From the NCBI GenBank assembly GCA_017453605.1, contig JAFTEP010000073.1, positions 1 through 24,863 on the forward strand: a stretch of 24,863 nt of DNA, written 5' to 3'. Positions 1-9,600 of the stretch are shown one piece after another. A program made the translations under genes and the position numbers. Within the stretch, counting starts at the first letter, position 1. Each line of letters begins with the position of its first letter. The notes beneath the pieces are model-generated. The model did not search any database. It saw nothing but the letters and a program-made list of their open reading frames with translations, and was not told the DNA's origin. The stretch is from Clostridia bacterium (lineage in GTDB: Bacteria > Bacillota > Clostridia > Oscillospirales > SIG627).

Positions 1-1
1 C

Positions 2-76
2 AGGACGGTCTCCGGCGGCGGTATCGGGACCGACGCTGAGCGGTCCGCCCTCGTCGACGAGCCTGTATCGAGATAG
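2..76 (+). CDS. Possible 3' end of an unidentified gene (partial)
   Basis: An open frame runs in from the left edge and stops at TAG (74-76), giving about 24 residues rich in Gly, Ser, Asp and Val. Its codons mostly end in C or G (GTC, TCC, GGC, ATC, GAC, CTC), as in the clear genes of this window, and a weak terminator-like hairpin follows. The piece is too short to assign a family. A competing reading exists on the other strand: a GTG at 91-93 preceded by a GGGAGGG ribosome-binding sequence opens a frame to the edge, but its codon endings fit the window less well. Only one of the two is likely to be real. Confidence 0.3.
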   Translation, partial: RTVSGGGIGTDAERSALVDEPVSR

Positions 77-107
77 AACTGCGAGCCTGACACGGCGCCC
101 TCCCTTC

Positions 108-131
108 CGGCGGGAACTCCCGCCGCGTTTT
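108..131 (+). terminator. Weak intrinsic terminator candidate upstream of pyrH
   Basis: A 7-bp perfect stem (CGGCGGG / CCCGCCG) with the loop AACT is followed two bases later by TTTT. It lies just after the possible gene end at 76 and before the AT-rich promoter region. The T tract is short, so termination may be partial. Confidence 0.35.
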
Positions 132-253
132 GCAAGTTGATATATCTCTTTTAAGTATAACATATTTGAAGCGGGATTTGTGTATATTTTCCGTGAATTT
201 TATCGCGGATATAAAATATGCGAAGAAAAATATGCCGAATTTGGTTTTATCTA

Positions 254-296
254 TTTACAAAAGGGTAAAATAAATGTAAAATTATAGACGTATAAT
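254..296 (+). promoter_or_regulatory. Candidate promoter(s) for the pyrH-polC operon
   Basis: The AT-rich stretch 140-324 contains TTTACA (254-259), a 17-base spacer and TAAAAT (277-282), a fair sigma-A-type promoter. A perfect TATAAT also lies at 291-296 but has no convincing -35 box at normal spacing. Either could drive the operon that starts at 325. Assignment is by sequence only. Confidence 0.45.
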
Positions 297-324
297 GTTA
301 TCATAAGGGAAAGGCGGTTTTTAT

Positions 325-1050
325 ATGGAAGTCAAATACAAAAGAGTTCTCATCAAGCTTTCCGGAGAGGCGCTGGTACAGGGAGCGCCGGAGACCGACG
401 GGAAAAGACCGATCATCAACTACGACTTCTTGAAGACGGTCTGCGAAAAGATCAAAAAATGCGTTGACAACGGCTGCGAGGTCGCCATCGTCGTCGGCGC
501 CGGCAATATCTGGAGAGGCAAGGAAGGCAAAAACTTCCAGAGAGTTCGCGCCGATCACATGGGCATGCTCGCCACGGTCATCAACTGCCTGGCGATCCAG
601 GACGTCCTCGAGAGCATCGGCGTCCCGACGAGGGTCATGACGGCGATCGAAATGAAACAGTTCGCCGAGCCCTACATAAGAAACAAGGCTGTCAGCCACC
701 TCGGGAAAAAGCGCGTGGTCATCTTCGGCTGCGGACTCGGCACCCCGTACGTTTCGACGGACACCGCCGCCGTCATGCGCGCCAAGGAGATAGACGCCGA
801 CATCGTTCTTCTCGCCAAGAACATCGACGCCGTCTATACCGCCGATCCGAGGATCGATCCGGGAGCCGTCAGACTGAGCGATATCGGCTTTATGGACGTC
901 CTCAGCCAGAACCTCAAGGTCATGGACAGCACCGCGACCAGCTTCTCGATGGAAAATCAGCTCCCGATCCTCGTCTTCGGGCTCGACGATCCCGAGAATA
1001 TCTGCCGCGCCGTCGCCGGAGAGAAGATCGGAACGATCGTCCACACCTGA
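325..1050 (+). CDS. pyrH: UMP kinase (uridylate kinase)
   Basis: The 241-residue product is full length for bacterial UMP kinase, the cytosolic hexameric enzyme of the amino-acid-kinase fold that converts UMP and ATP to UDP and ADP in pyrimidine nucleotide synthesis. Visible signatures are the N-terminal KLSGEA motif (about residues 12-17), GAGNIWRG (the phosphate-binding glycine loop, about 59-66), STDTAA in the UMP-binding region and KNIDAVYTADPR near 172-183. The ATG at 325 follows AAGGGAAAGG (304-313) and gives the usual N terminus just before the conserved lysine. It is the first gene of the cluster and sits 71 bases before frr, a pairing conserved widely in bacteria. Nothing odd was seen in the sequence. 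Confidence 0.97.
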   Translation: MEVKYKRVLIKLSGEALVQGAPETDGKRPIINYDFLKTVCEKIKKCVDNGCEVAIVVGAGNIWRGKEGKNFQRVRADHMGMLATVINCLAIQDVLESIGVPTRVMTAIEMKQFAEPYIRNKAVSHLGKKRVVIFGCGLGTPYVSTDTAAVMRAKEIDADIVLLAKNIDAVYTADPRIDPGAVRLSDIGFMDVLSQNLKVMDSTATSFSMENQLPILVFGLDDPENICRAVAGEKIGTIVHT

Positions 1051-1121
1051 TTTCTCCCGCGCAAATCGGCATAAATAAGTAATTAGTCACACAAAAATAC
1101 ATAAAGAAAGGAATCAAAAAA

Positions 1122-1676
1122 ATGAAAGCAGATCTTAAACCGTTTGAAGAGAAAATGAAAAAATCCGTCGCCTCCATCGAGAGCGAATTCGCCGCTATCC
1201 GCGCCGGCAGAGCAAATCCGCAGGTGCTCGACAGGATCAGCGTCGACTACTACGGCACGCCCACTCCGATCCCCCAGCTCGCGAGCGTTTCCACCCCCGA
1301 GGCGAGGATGCTCGTGATCCAGCCCTGGGATCAGAAGGCGCTCAAGGACATCGAGAAGGCGATCCAGGCCTCCGATCTCGGGATCAATCCGCAGAACGAC
1401 GGCAGAGCGATCCGTCTCAACTTCCCGCAGCTCACCGAGGAGAGAAGAAAAGAGATCTCCAAGCAGGTCGCAAAGCTCGGCGAAGAGGGCAAGGTCGCGG
1501 TCAGGAACATCCGCAGAGAGGGCAACGACCAGATCAAGGCGATGAAGAAGAAGAGCGAGATCACCGAGGACGAGCAGAAGCTCTCCGAGGAAGAGCTCCA
1601 GAAGCTCACCGACCGCTACATCAAGCTCATGGATGAAGCCGTCGCCGTCAAGACCAAGGAGATAATGGCCATCTGA
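1122..1676 (+). CDS. frr: Ribosome recycling factor
   Basis: The 184-residue product matches the usual length of about 185 residues for RRF, the tRNA-shaped protein that, with EF-G, splits post-termination ribosomes. Family hallmarks are the N-terminal helix with RAGRANP (about residues 28-34), the YYGTPTPIPQLA segment (about 43-54), QPWD (about 67-70), and the long charged C-terminal helices containing EERRKE and VRNIRRE. An AGAAAGGA ribosome-binding sequence precedes the ATG. The stop codon overlaps the uppS start by one base (TGATG), so translation of the two is probably coupled. Confidence 0.97.
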   Translation: MKADLKPFEEKMKKSVASIESEFAAIRAGRANPQVLDRISVDYYGTPTPIPQLASVSTPEARMLVIQPWDQKALKDIEKAIQASDLGINPQNDGRAIRLNFPQLTEERRKEISKQVAKLGEEGKVAVRNIRREGNDQIKAMKKKSEITEDEQKLSEEELQKLTDRYIKLMDEAVAVKTKEIMAI

Positions 1677-2398
1677 TGGCTCTGTTCAGAAAGAAGCCCG
1701 AACAAAAAACGCCGCAGGAGGAGCTCGTTCTTCCGCGCCACGTCGGGATCATCATGGACGGCAACGGCAGGTGGGCCAAAAAGAGGGCCCTCCCGAGGAC
1801 GGCGGGGCACCGGTTCGGAGCCGAGAAATTCAAGAAGATCAACGAATACTGCCTCGACAGAAACATCGAGGTGGTCACCTTCTACGCGTTCTCGACCGAG
1901 AACTGGAAGCGCAGCGAGGAAGAGGTCTCCAACATCATGGACCTGTTCATCGACTATCTCGAGGAATGGCTCACGATGGACGATTCAAAAAACATGAAGG
2001 TGCGTTTCCTCGGAGACCGGACGCCGTTCAGCGACAGGGCTAAACAGCTCATGCAGGAAGTCGAAGAGAAGAGCCGGAAGTTCTCCAATCAGCTCAACAT
2101 CGCCGTCAATTACGGATCGCGGAGCGAACTCGTTCGCGCCTGCAACCTTCTGAAGAACAAGGAGGGCGAGATCACAGAGGAAGATATCTCGTCGTCTCTC
2201 TACACCGCCGGTCAGCCCGACGTCGATCTCATCATCCGCACCGGCGGAGAAAAAAGGCTCTCGAACTTTCTGCTCTGGCAGGCGGCTTACGCCGAGCTGT
2301 ATTTCTGCGACACTCTCTGGCCCGATATGACCTTCGATGACATCGACCGGGCGCTCGAGTTCTATTCCTCCCGGCAGAGACGCTTCGGAGGAGCCTGA
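1676..2398 (+). CDS. uppS: Isoprenyl transferase (undecaprenyl diphosphate synthase)
   Basis: The 240-residue product is a cis-prenyltransferase that extends farnesyl diphosphate with isopentenyl diphosphate to make the C55 carrier lipid used for peptidoglycan and wall polymers. It shows the signature IIMDGNGRWAKKR with the catalytic Asp at residue 28, FSTENWKR (about 73-80), and the C-terminal block DLIIRTGGEKRLSNFLLWQ, which holds the diphosphate-binding arginines. A typical family member has RTSGE where this one has RTGGE, a mild change. The start overlaps the frr stop by one base. The gene uses the isoprenoid units made by Dxr and IspG, encoded downstream in the same operon. Confidence 0.96.
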   Translation: MALFRKKPEQKTPQEELVLPRHVGIIMDGNGRWAKKRALPRTAGHRFGAEKFKKINEYCLDRNIEVVTFYAFSTENWKRSEEEVSNIMDLFIDYLEEWLTMDDSKNMKVRFLGDRTPFSDRAKQLMQEVEEKSRKFSNQLNIAVNYGSRSELVRACNLLKNKEGEITEEDISSSLYTAGQPDVDLIIRTGGEKRLSNFLLWQAAYAELYFCDTLWPDMTFDDIDRALEFYSSRQRRFGGA

Positions 2399-2450
2399 AA
2401 AATCACTTCAAGTGCCGTCAAGTACATAACAAGTTCGTAAAGAGGTTGGA

Positions 2451-3257
2451 ATGAAGCAAAGACTTATAACTGCGGGGATCGGACTGGCGATCTTTTTTCC
2501 CTTCGTTTTTCTTTCTCACACATATCTTTGGGAGATATTCGCCGCGGTATTGAGCTTTCTGGGGGTCTTTGAACTGCTCAGGGCTTTAAAAGTGCTCAAT
2601 AAATGGGAGATCAGCGTTCCGAGCCTTGTCTATTCGCTGATCATGCCCCTGTTTTTCGCGAGGGACAGCCGCAGTCTCTTCGACGCGACGATCTTGTATC
2701 TTTGCCTCGTTCTGATGTTCACGATGATCGTCAACAGACGCGTCGCTCCCGAAAAGGTTTGCTTCGCGGCGGTGTTCGCGATCTACATCACCTGCGCCTT
2801 CACCTCTCTTGTCACCGTGCGCAGGCTCCCGCTCGGAGAAAACGTGTTCTTCATGATCTTTGCCGGAGCCTGGATCTCCGACTCCGCGGCTTATTTTGTC
2901 GGGCTCGCCTTCGGATCGCATCCGCTCTGCCCCAAACTCAGTCCCAAAAAGACCGTCGAGGGCGCGATAGGCGGACTTTTCGGCGGTATGGCGGCGGTCC
3001 TGATCTACGGGCTCATCGCCGATCTTATCTCGCCGAAGAGCTTCAACTATCTGTCGCTCGTTTTTGTCGGCGCTGTGATCGGAGTCGTCAGCCAGTTCGG
3101 AGACCTTCTGTGCTCCGCGATAAAGCGCAGAGTCGATATAAAGGACTTCTCGGATATCCTTCCGGGTCACGGCGGGATCCTCGACCGTTTCGACAGCGTG
3201 ATGGCGGTCTCTCTGTTCGTCGCATTCCTCTTCACGAGGATCACGATCGTTTACTGA
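2451..3257 (+). CDS. cdsA: Phosphatidate cytidylyltransferase (CDP-diglyceride synthase)
   Basis: This 268-residue polytopic membrane enzyme makes CDP-diacylglycerol from CTP and phosphatidic acid, the branch point of phospholipid synthesis. Several hydrophobic segments fill the N-terminal half. The C-terminal half carries SDSAAYFVG (about 144-152), the KLSPKKTVEG block, and the family signature KRRVDIKDFSDILPGHGG followed by LDRFDS (about 225-249), which includes the metal- and substrate-binding acidic residues. An AGAGG sequence lies just upstream of the ATG. It stands 52 bases after uppS and 16 bases before dxr, consistent with one transcript. Confidence 0.95.
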   Translation: MKQRLITAGIGLAIFFPFVFLSHTYLWEIFAAVLSFLGVFELLRALKVLNKWEISVPSLVYSLIMPLFFARDSRSLFDATILYLCLVLMFTMIVNRRVAPEKVCFAAVFAIYITCAFTSLVTVRRLPLGENVFFMIFAGAWISDSAAYFVGLAFGSHPLCPKLSPKKTVEGAIGGLFGGMAAVLIYGLIADLISPKSFNYLSLVFVGAVIGVVSQFGDLLCSAIKRRVDIKDFSDILPGHGGILDRFDSVMAVSLFVAFLFTRITIVY

Positions 3258-3273
3258 TCAGGACGGAGGGACT

Positions 3274-4476
3274 ATGAAAAAAGATTCTGATTTTTTGACC
3301 GGGAAGCGCCGCAGGGTCGCCGTTCTCGGCTCGACCGGTTCCGTCGGGAAGCAGGCGATCGAAGTCATAAGGTCGCTCGGCTTCGGGCTCGACGCGGTCT
3401 GTGCGGGCTCGGACGAAAAGAGGCTCGAAGAGCAGATCAGGGAGTTTTCCCCGCGCTTTGCCGCGCTCGCGGACGAAGAAGCGGCGGCGCGTCTCAGGCT
3501 CGCCGTGCGCGACACCGATACGAAGGTGCTCTCGGGCGAAGAGGGCGTCTGCGAACTTGCTTTTCTGAGCGACGCGGACGTGGTCCTCAATTCCGTTATG
3601 GGCAGCCGCGGCATCCGTCCGACCGTCGCGGCGATCTCTTCCGGCAAGGACGTCGCGATGGCAAACAAGGAACCCGTCGTCGCGGCGGGCGAGATCATCC
3701 TCAGGATGGCAAAAGAAAAAAACGTCAACGTGATCCCCGTCGACAGCGAACATTCGGCGATCTTCCAGTGTCTGTCCGGGGGCTTCAATTCGCACAGATA
3801 TATCTCGCGCCTGATCCTCACCGCGAGCGGCGGACCTTTCTGCGGCAAGAAGAGGAGCCAGCTCGAAAACGTCACTCCCGCCCAGGCGACCGATCACCCG
3901 GTCTGGAAGATGGGAAAGAAGATCTCCGTCGACTCCGCGACCCTTATGAACAAGGGCCTCGAATTGATAGAGGCTGTGAGGCTCTTCGGCGTGGACGCGG
4001 ACAGGGTCGACGTCACGGTGCACCGTCAGTCGATCGTCCATTCCATGGTCGAATTCGTCGACGGATCGATCCTCGCCCAGATGGGCAGACCCGATATGCG
4101 CCATTGCGTCCAGTTCGCGCTCTGCTGGCCTGAGCGCCGCCCCTCTCTCTGCGAGAGGCTGGATTTTTCCTCTTCGTTTTCTCTCACCTTCGAGCCGCTC
4201 GACAACGAGAATTTCCCGCTCGTGGAGGTCGCCAGACGCGCGGCGGCTCTCGGCGGAGTTTATCCCGCGGTGATGAACGCCGCAAACGAAGCGGCGGTCG
4301 CGCTGTTTTTAGATGAAAAAATTTCTTTTACCGACATTTTCTCACTCGTCCGCGGCTCCCTCGACGCAAGAGAATATCCGAACGCTCACAGCGTCGACGA
4401 GGTACTTGAACTTGACCGCCGCGTAAGAAACGAGGTTTTCGCCCTCGCCGGCGAAGAAAGGAGGACCGGAGCTTGA
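3274..4476 (+). CDS. dxr: 1-deoxy-D-xylulose 5-phosphate reductoisomerase
   Basis: The 400-residue product has the usual length for Dxr, which rearranges and reduces DXP to MEP with NADPH and a divalent metal, the first committed step of the MEP isoprenoid pathway. The NADPH-binding loop GSTGSVG is at residues 19-25. MANKEPVV (about 130-137), VDSEHSAIFQ (metal and substrate residues, about 155-164), TASGGPF (about 187-193) and the flexible-loop and active-site block KISVDSATLMNKGLELIEA (about 214-232) are all present. A GGAGGG ribosome-binding sequence precedes the ATG. Its last four bases overlap the rseP start. With ispG two genes downstream it marks the organism as an MEP-pathway user. Confidence 0.97.
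   Translation: MKKDSDFLTGKRRRVAVLGSTGSVGKQAIEVIRSLGFGLDAVCAGSDEKRLEEQIREFSPRFAALADEEAAARLRLAVRDTDTKVLSGEEGVCELAFLSDADVVLNSVMGSRGIRPTVAAISSGKDVAMANKEPVVAAGEIILRMAKEKNVNVIPVDSEHSAIFQCLSGGFNSHRYISRLILTASGGPFCGKKRSQLENVTPAQATDHPVWKMGKKISVDSATLMNKGLELIEAVRLFGVDADRVDVTVHRQSIVHSMVEFVDGSILAQMGRPDMRHCVQFALCWPERRPSLCERLDFSSSFSLTFEPLDNENFPLVEVARRAAALGGVYPAVMNAANEAAVALFLDEKISFTDIFSLVRGSLDAREYPNAHSVDEVLELDRRVRNEVFALAGEERRTGA
4457..4475 (+). promoter_or_regulatory. Strong ribosome binding site deciding a TTG start for rseP
   Basis: AAAGGAGG (4457-4464) lies eight bases before TTG (4473-4475), inside the end of dxr. The next codons encode the expected short hydrophobic N terminus leading to the HExxH helix, so TTG is the best start and no nearby ATG competes. 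Confidence 0.75.
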
Positions 4477-5585
4477 ACGTTGTCATCGGCGTGCTGATCG
4501 CCGTTTTCCTTTTCGGAATAATGATCTTCCTTCACGAGTTCGGACACTATCTGACCGCCCGTCTGTGCAAGGTCAAGGTCGAGGAATTTGCCGTCGGCAT
4601 GGGTCCGGCGATCTTTTCGCATAGGAGCAAAAAATCCGGCATCCTTTATTCTCTGAGACTGCTCCCGATAGGCGGCTTCACAAAGATGCTCGGAGAGGAC
4701 GAGGCCGTCAGCATCAACGACGAGAACGGTCAGCCCGTTCCAGATCCCGGTGCGCTCACCTCGAAAAAGCCCTGGCAAAGGCTCATCGTGCTCTTTGCCG
4801 GCTCTTTTATGAACGTCTTCACGGGTATAATCGCCATTTTCGTCCTTGTCTGTATGCAGCCGGGTTTCCGCAACACCACCGTGTACGCTTTTGACGGCGG
4901 CGACGGAAAGTATTATCTTGAAAACAAGTATTCACCCACCTTCCAGGCCGGTATCAGGGTGGGCGACAGGATCCTGAAGATAGGCTCGCACGCGATAATC
5001 GACCTTCTGGATCTTCTGAACACCGTCGCTCTCGACGGGACCGAGCCGGTCGACGTGACCGTCGAACGCGAGGGCAAAGAGATCGTCATTCAAGGAGTGC
5101 AGTTCCCGATCGCCGAGAGCGAGGGCGTGAAGATGGGCTCCGTGGATTTTGTCACCGACTGGGAGGACTACAGCTTCGCGGACAGGCTTTCCCAGACCGG
5201 CACGCGCACCGTTTCCACAGTCAAATCGATATACAACTCTCTCATCAAGCTTATCACCGGCAAATTCGGAGTGAACGCTGTCTCCGGTCCCGTCGGGACC
5301 GTCAAGACGATCGGGCAGACGGTCACCTCCGACGAGAACGAGGGCTACCGCCTCGAAACGGTGCTCTATCTGTTCAGCTTCATAAGCATAAACCTCGGGA
5401 TAATGAATCTTCTCCCGCTCCCCGCGCTCGACGGAGGCAGGATCATATTCGTTCTGATCGAGATAGTCATAAGAAGGCCCGTCAACCGCAAGTACGAGGG
5501 AGTGATACACTTTGTCGGAATGGTGCTCCTTCTCCTTCTGATGGCGGTGATCACCATTTCGGATGTCATGAAGATCATACAGTAA
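4473..5585 (+). CDS. rseP: Site-2 intramembrane zinc metalloprotease (RseP/RasP family)
   Basis: The 370-residue product belongs to the M50 site-2 protease family, which cuts transmembrane helices of regulatory proteins such as anti-sigma factors and clears signal-peptide remnants. The zinc-binding HEFGH motif is at residues 21-25 in the first membrane helix, followed by PIGGFTKM. A PDZ domain covers about residues 150-210, with FQAGIRVGDRILKIGS near its start. The second active-site motif LPALDGGR (about 315-322) carries the third zinc ligand, and C-terminal membrane helices follow. It starts with TTG, overlapping dxr by four bases. The natural substrate cannot be told from the sequence, and no anti-sigma gene is nearby. 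Confidence 0.95.
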   Translation: MNVVIGVLIAVFLFGIMIFLHEFGHYLTARLCKVKVEEFAVGMGPAIFSHRSKKSGILYSLRLLPIGGFTKMLGEDEAVSINDENGQPVPDPGALTSKKPWQRLIVLFAGSFMNVFTGIIAIFVLVCMQPGFRNTTVYAFDGGDGKYYLENKYSPTFQAGIRVGDRILKIGSHAIIDLLDLLNTVALDGTEPVDVTVEREGKEIVIQGVQFPIAESEGVKMGSVDFVTDWEDYSFADRLSQTGTRTVSTVKSIYNSLIKLITGKFGVNAVSGPVGTVKTIGQTVTSDENEGYRLETVLYLFSFISINLGIMNLLPLPALDGGRIIFVLIEIVIRRPVNRKYEGVIHFVGMVLLLLLMAVITISDVMKIIQ

Positions 5586-5598
5586 TAAAGGTGGCCCG

Positions 5599-6684
5599 AT
5601 GAAAAGAAAGATCACGCGCTCCGTCAGGGTCGGCTCGCTGACTCTGGGCGGCGGAGCGAGAATACTGATACAGTCGATGACCAACTCTCCCGCTCACGAC
5701 AGAGAGGGCACTATCTCGCAGATCAAGGCTCTCGAAGAGGCGGGATGCGATATCGTCAGATTCACCGTTCCAGATATGGAAACGGTCTCTTACATAGAGT
5801 ATTATAAACAGAACAGCCGCGCGGCTCTGGTCGCGGACATCCACTTCGACCACCGTCTCGCCGTCGCCTGCGCGGAGGCGGGGATCGACAAGATCCGCAT
5901 CAATCCCGGCAACATAGGCGGGAGCGAAAAGGTGAGGGAAGTCGCGAGAGCCTGTGAGAAAAACCGCGTCCCGATCCGCATCGGCGTCAATTCCGGCTCG
6001 CTCGAAAAGCGCCTTCTTGAAAAATTCGGCGGTCCGACGCCTCAGGCGCTCGCTCAGAGCGCCGTCGATCAGGCGCGGGTCCTCGAGGACTTCGGCTTCG
6101 GGGATATCGTCCTCAGCGTCAAGGCTTCAAACGCCGCCGCGATGATCGAGGCAAACCGCATCCTCTCCGAAACCACAGACTATCCTCTCCACCTCGGCGT
6201 GACCGAGGCAGGCGACGCCTATATGGGCGCGATAAAATCCGCCGTAGGGATCGGAAGTCTTCTCTGCGACGGCATCGGCGACACTATAAGAGTCTCTCTG
6301 AGCGCCGACGTCGTGAAAGAAGTCCGCGCCGCGAAGGATATACTTTTAGCCTGCGGTCTTTGTCAGAGCGGAGTCGATATCATAAGCTGTCCTACCTGCG
6401 GCAGAACGAAGATCGATCTCATTTCTCTTGCCGCAAGCCTCAGGGAGAGGGTCGAAAAAGCCGCGCTTGATCCCGGACGCCTCATCCGCGCCGCGGTCAT
6501 GGGCTGCGCGGTGAACGGACCCGGAGAGGCGAGGGAAGCCGACGTCGGCATCGCCGGAGGCGACGGCTGCGCCCTGCTCTTCAAAAAGGGCGAGATCATA
6601 AAAAAGATCCCCGAGGACAAGATCGTCGACACTCTGTTCGGCGAGATAGTGAAGCTCTGCAGTGAAAACCGAAAGGACGTTTAA
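5599..6684 (+). CDS. ispG: 4-hydroxy-3-methylbut-2-en-1-yl diphosphate synthase (IspG)
   Basis: The 361-residue product is the compact bacterial form of IspG (GcpE), a 4Fe-4S enzyme that converts MEcPP to HMBPP in the penultimate step of the MEP pathway. The N-terminal TIM-barrel half shows IQSMTNSPAHD, ADIHFDHRLA and IRINPGNIG. The C-terminal half carries the cluster ligands in SCPTCGR (about residues 256-262) and in MGCAVNGPGEA (about 297-307). AAAGGTGG precedes the ATG. The stop overlaps polC by one base (TAATG). Together with dxr it supplies the precursors that UppS, encoded upstream, polymerises. Confidence 0.97.
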   Translation: MKRKITRSVRVGSLTLGGGARILIQSMTNSPAHDREGTISQIKALEEAGCDIVRFTVPDMETVSYIEYYKQNSRAALVADIHFDHRLAVACAEAGIDKIRINPGNIGGSEKVREVARACEKNRVPIRIGVNSGSLEKRLLEKFGGPTPQALAQSAVDQARVLEDFGFGDIVLSVKASNAAAMIEANRILSETTDYPLHLGVTEAGDAYMGAIKSAVGIGSLLCDGIGDTIRVSLSADVVKEVRAAKDILLACGLCQSGVDIISCPTCGRTKIDLISLAASLRERVEKAALDPGRLIRAAVMGCAVNGPGEAREADVGIAGGDGCALLFKKGEIIKKIPEDKIVDTLFGEIVKLCSENRKDV

Positions 6685-9600
6685 TGTCAAAAAGAACTTT
6701 TTCGGAGTGCTTTGAAAAGCTGATCCCGGACGGGGACTCCGAACGCATCATTTCAAAAATCGAAGACTTTTCATACCGCATAAATAAGGATCAGAGGCTT
6801 CTCAATATAGATCTTCACCTTAGAACCGTCTTCCCGAAAGAAAAGCTCTACGCTCTCGAGAACGCCGTGAAGGAAGCCTACAGTCTCAACTGCTGTTATA
6901 TATTTCCCCATTATCCCTCCGAGCTTTTCACGGAGGGATGCCTTGACGGTCTGGTGCAGGAGCTGAGACGCAGCACTCCGTTCGCAAACGGTTTCTTCGA
7001 CGGCGCCTCCATGGAGATCGCTCCGGACAGGATCACGGTGAAGATGCAAAAAGGTCTGGGCGAGCTCCCCGACGAGGAGGGCTGCGCGAAGCTTTTGGGC
7101 AGGATCGTAAAGAGCGAGTACGGGATAGATCTTCCCGTGAAGCTCGAATACGAAAAATTCGACATGGGCGAATACATCGCCCAAACCGAGCGCGTCGCCG
7201 TCTGGGACGCGCCGCCGCCTCAGAGCGCCCCTCGCGAGAGCTCCGGGGGCTTTTTCCGCCGCGAGAACGCTCAGCCGGACCGGCGCCCCAACTCCGTGTT
7301 CGGCGAGGAACCCTTCTGCGAGCGCGACGGGGATATAATTAAGACGGGCCACGTCGAATTCGACGTTTCCTCACCCGAGCTGATATTCGGCTCCGACTCC
7401 GACGAGGGAGACTTCGAGGAGATCTCGCCGATCGGCGCTCTTGACGGCAAAAAAGAGTTCGTCAGCGTCTGCGGCGAGGTGTTCTTCGCGGAGTCAAAAG
7501 AGATCAGGAACGGCGGCAAGCTGAAGCTTTCCGTCGAGATCACCGACCGCAGCGCCAGCGTCGCCCTGAGAAAGGTCGCGGCAGCTGACGAATTCGGCGC
7601 TCTCGCCGAGATCGGTCCGGGCGCCTGCGTTCTGGTATGCGGGAAGCTCGCCTACGACCGCTTCGACGGCGAGCCGGTCATCGACCCGAAAAGAGTGTAT
7701 AAGATCTCCAAGCGCGTCAGGAGCGACGACGCCCCCGAGAAACGCGTCGAACTGCACCTCCACACCCAGATGTCGCAGATGGACGCGACCACTCCCTGCA
7801 AGGACGTCATAAAGCGCGCCGCCGCCTGGGGACACAAGGCGATCGCGATCACCGATCACGGGAACCTCCAGGCCTATCCCGAGGCGATGGAGGCCGCGAA
7901 AAAGGCGGGGATCAAGGTCATCTACGGCATAGAGGGCTATTTTGTCGACGACACCTCGCGCGCTGTCTTCGGCGACGCCGACGGCGATCTCGAAGAGACC
8001 GAGTTCTGCGTCTTCGACCTCGAGACCACCGGACTTTACCCCGCGACCTGTGCGATCACCGAGATCGGCGCTGTGATCTGGCGCGGCGGCAAGCTCGTCG
8101 ACAGTTTCTCCACGATGGTCGACCCCGGGATGCCGATCCCTCGGGAAGTCGTGGAAAAGACCGGCATCACCGACGAGATGGTCAAGGGCGCGCCGAAACC
8201 CGCGGATGCGGTGAAGAAATTTCTCGAATTTGCCGGAGACAGGGTGCTGATCGCACACAACGCCGCGAGCTTTGATATAAACTTTGTCAAAAAGGTCTGC
8301 GACGACAATCAGATCCCCTTTGCGAATTCCTTCATAGACACGCTCCCGCTCTCGAGGTACGTCAATCAGGATCTGAAAAAGCATTCTCTCGACTCCCTGC
8401 AGAGATACTTCTCTCTTGAGGATTTCAACCATCACAGGGCATACGACGACGCGTATATGCTCGCCCTCGTCTTCGGCAGGATGTGCGAAAAGCTCAGACT
8501 CGAGGGCGTCAGGACGATAAAGGATCTCGCGGACTCGATGAGCGCCGGTTCGGACCCGAAGAAGATCAAGGACTGCTACCACATCATTATCCTCGTCAAA
8601 AACCTCACGGGCCTGAAAAATCTCTATAAGCTCGTTTCCATGAGCTATCTCGACTTCTTCTACCGCAAGCCGAGGATCCCCAAGACCGTTCTCGCCGCCA
8701 ACCGCGAGGGGCTGATCATCGGCTCCGCCTGCGAGAACAGCGAGCTCTACCGCGCGATCCTGGCAAAGAAGACCGACGGAGAACTCAAACGCATCGCCTC
8801 GTTCTACGATTATCTCGAGATACAGCCCGTTTCCAACAACGAATTCATGGTCAGAAAGGGCTGGGTCAACAGCATCGAGGACATCAAGAACTTCAACCGC
8901 CGCGTCGTCTCGCTCGCAAAAGAACTCGGCAAGCCCTGCGTGGGCACCTGCGACGTCCACTTTCTCGACCGCGAGGACGAGGTCTTCAGAAAGATACTCA
9001 CCGTAAATATGGCTGACAGCGACGCCGACTCGAACACGCCGCTTTTCTTCCGCACCACCGACGAGATGCTCGCGGAGTTCAGTTATCTCGGCGAGGAGAC
9101 CGCCAAAGAGCTCGTCGTCACGAACACAAACCTCATCGCGGATATGACGGAGGTCATCAGCCCGATCCCCGACGGCAAGTATCCTCCCTTCATCCCCGGC
9201 TCCGACAAGGAATTGACCGACGCCTGCTATCACACCGCGCACGCGATCTACGGAGACCCTCTGCCGGACGAGGTCGAGTCGAGGCTCAAGAGAGAGCTCG
9301 ATTCCATCATCTCAAACGGCTATTCGATCCTTTACATCATCGCGAAGCGCCTTGTCAAAAACAGCGAGGACAGCGGATATCTGGTCGGCTCGAGAGGCTC
9401 CGTCGGGAGCAGCTTCGCCGCGACGATGTCGGGCATTTCGGAGGTCAATCCTCTGCCTCCGCACTACGTCTGCCCGAAGTGCCGCCGAACGGAATTCGTT
9501 AAAGACGGCAGCGTGTTCTCCGGTTTCGATCTGCCGCCGAAAAAATGCCCGGACTGCGGCATAGATATGAGGCGCGACGGACACGACATTCCCTTCGAGA

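Noticed and set aside
1..93. A minus-strand gene start (GTG at 91-93 with GGGAGGG upstream) running off the left edge
   Set aside because: The 31 codons show no recognisable motif and their third-base pattern is G-heavy, unlike the C-heavy pattern of the window; the plus-strand frame ending at 76 fits better, though neither is certain.
301..1044. A 247-codon open frame on the minus strand opposite pyrH
   Set aside because: It mirrors pyrH in a GC-rich genome with C/G-ending codons, which leaves long antisense frames; its product is Asp/Val/Arg-rich without any family motif.
7494..9242. A 582-codon open frame on the minus strand inside polC
   Set aside because: It lies opposite intact PHP and exonuclease domains of polC and has the biased composition of an antisense shadow.
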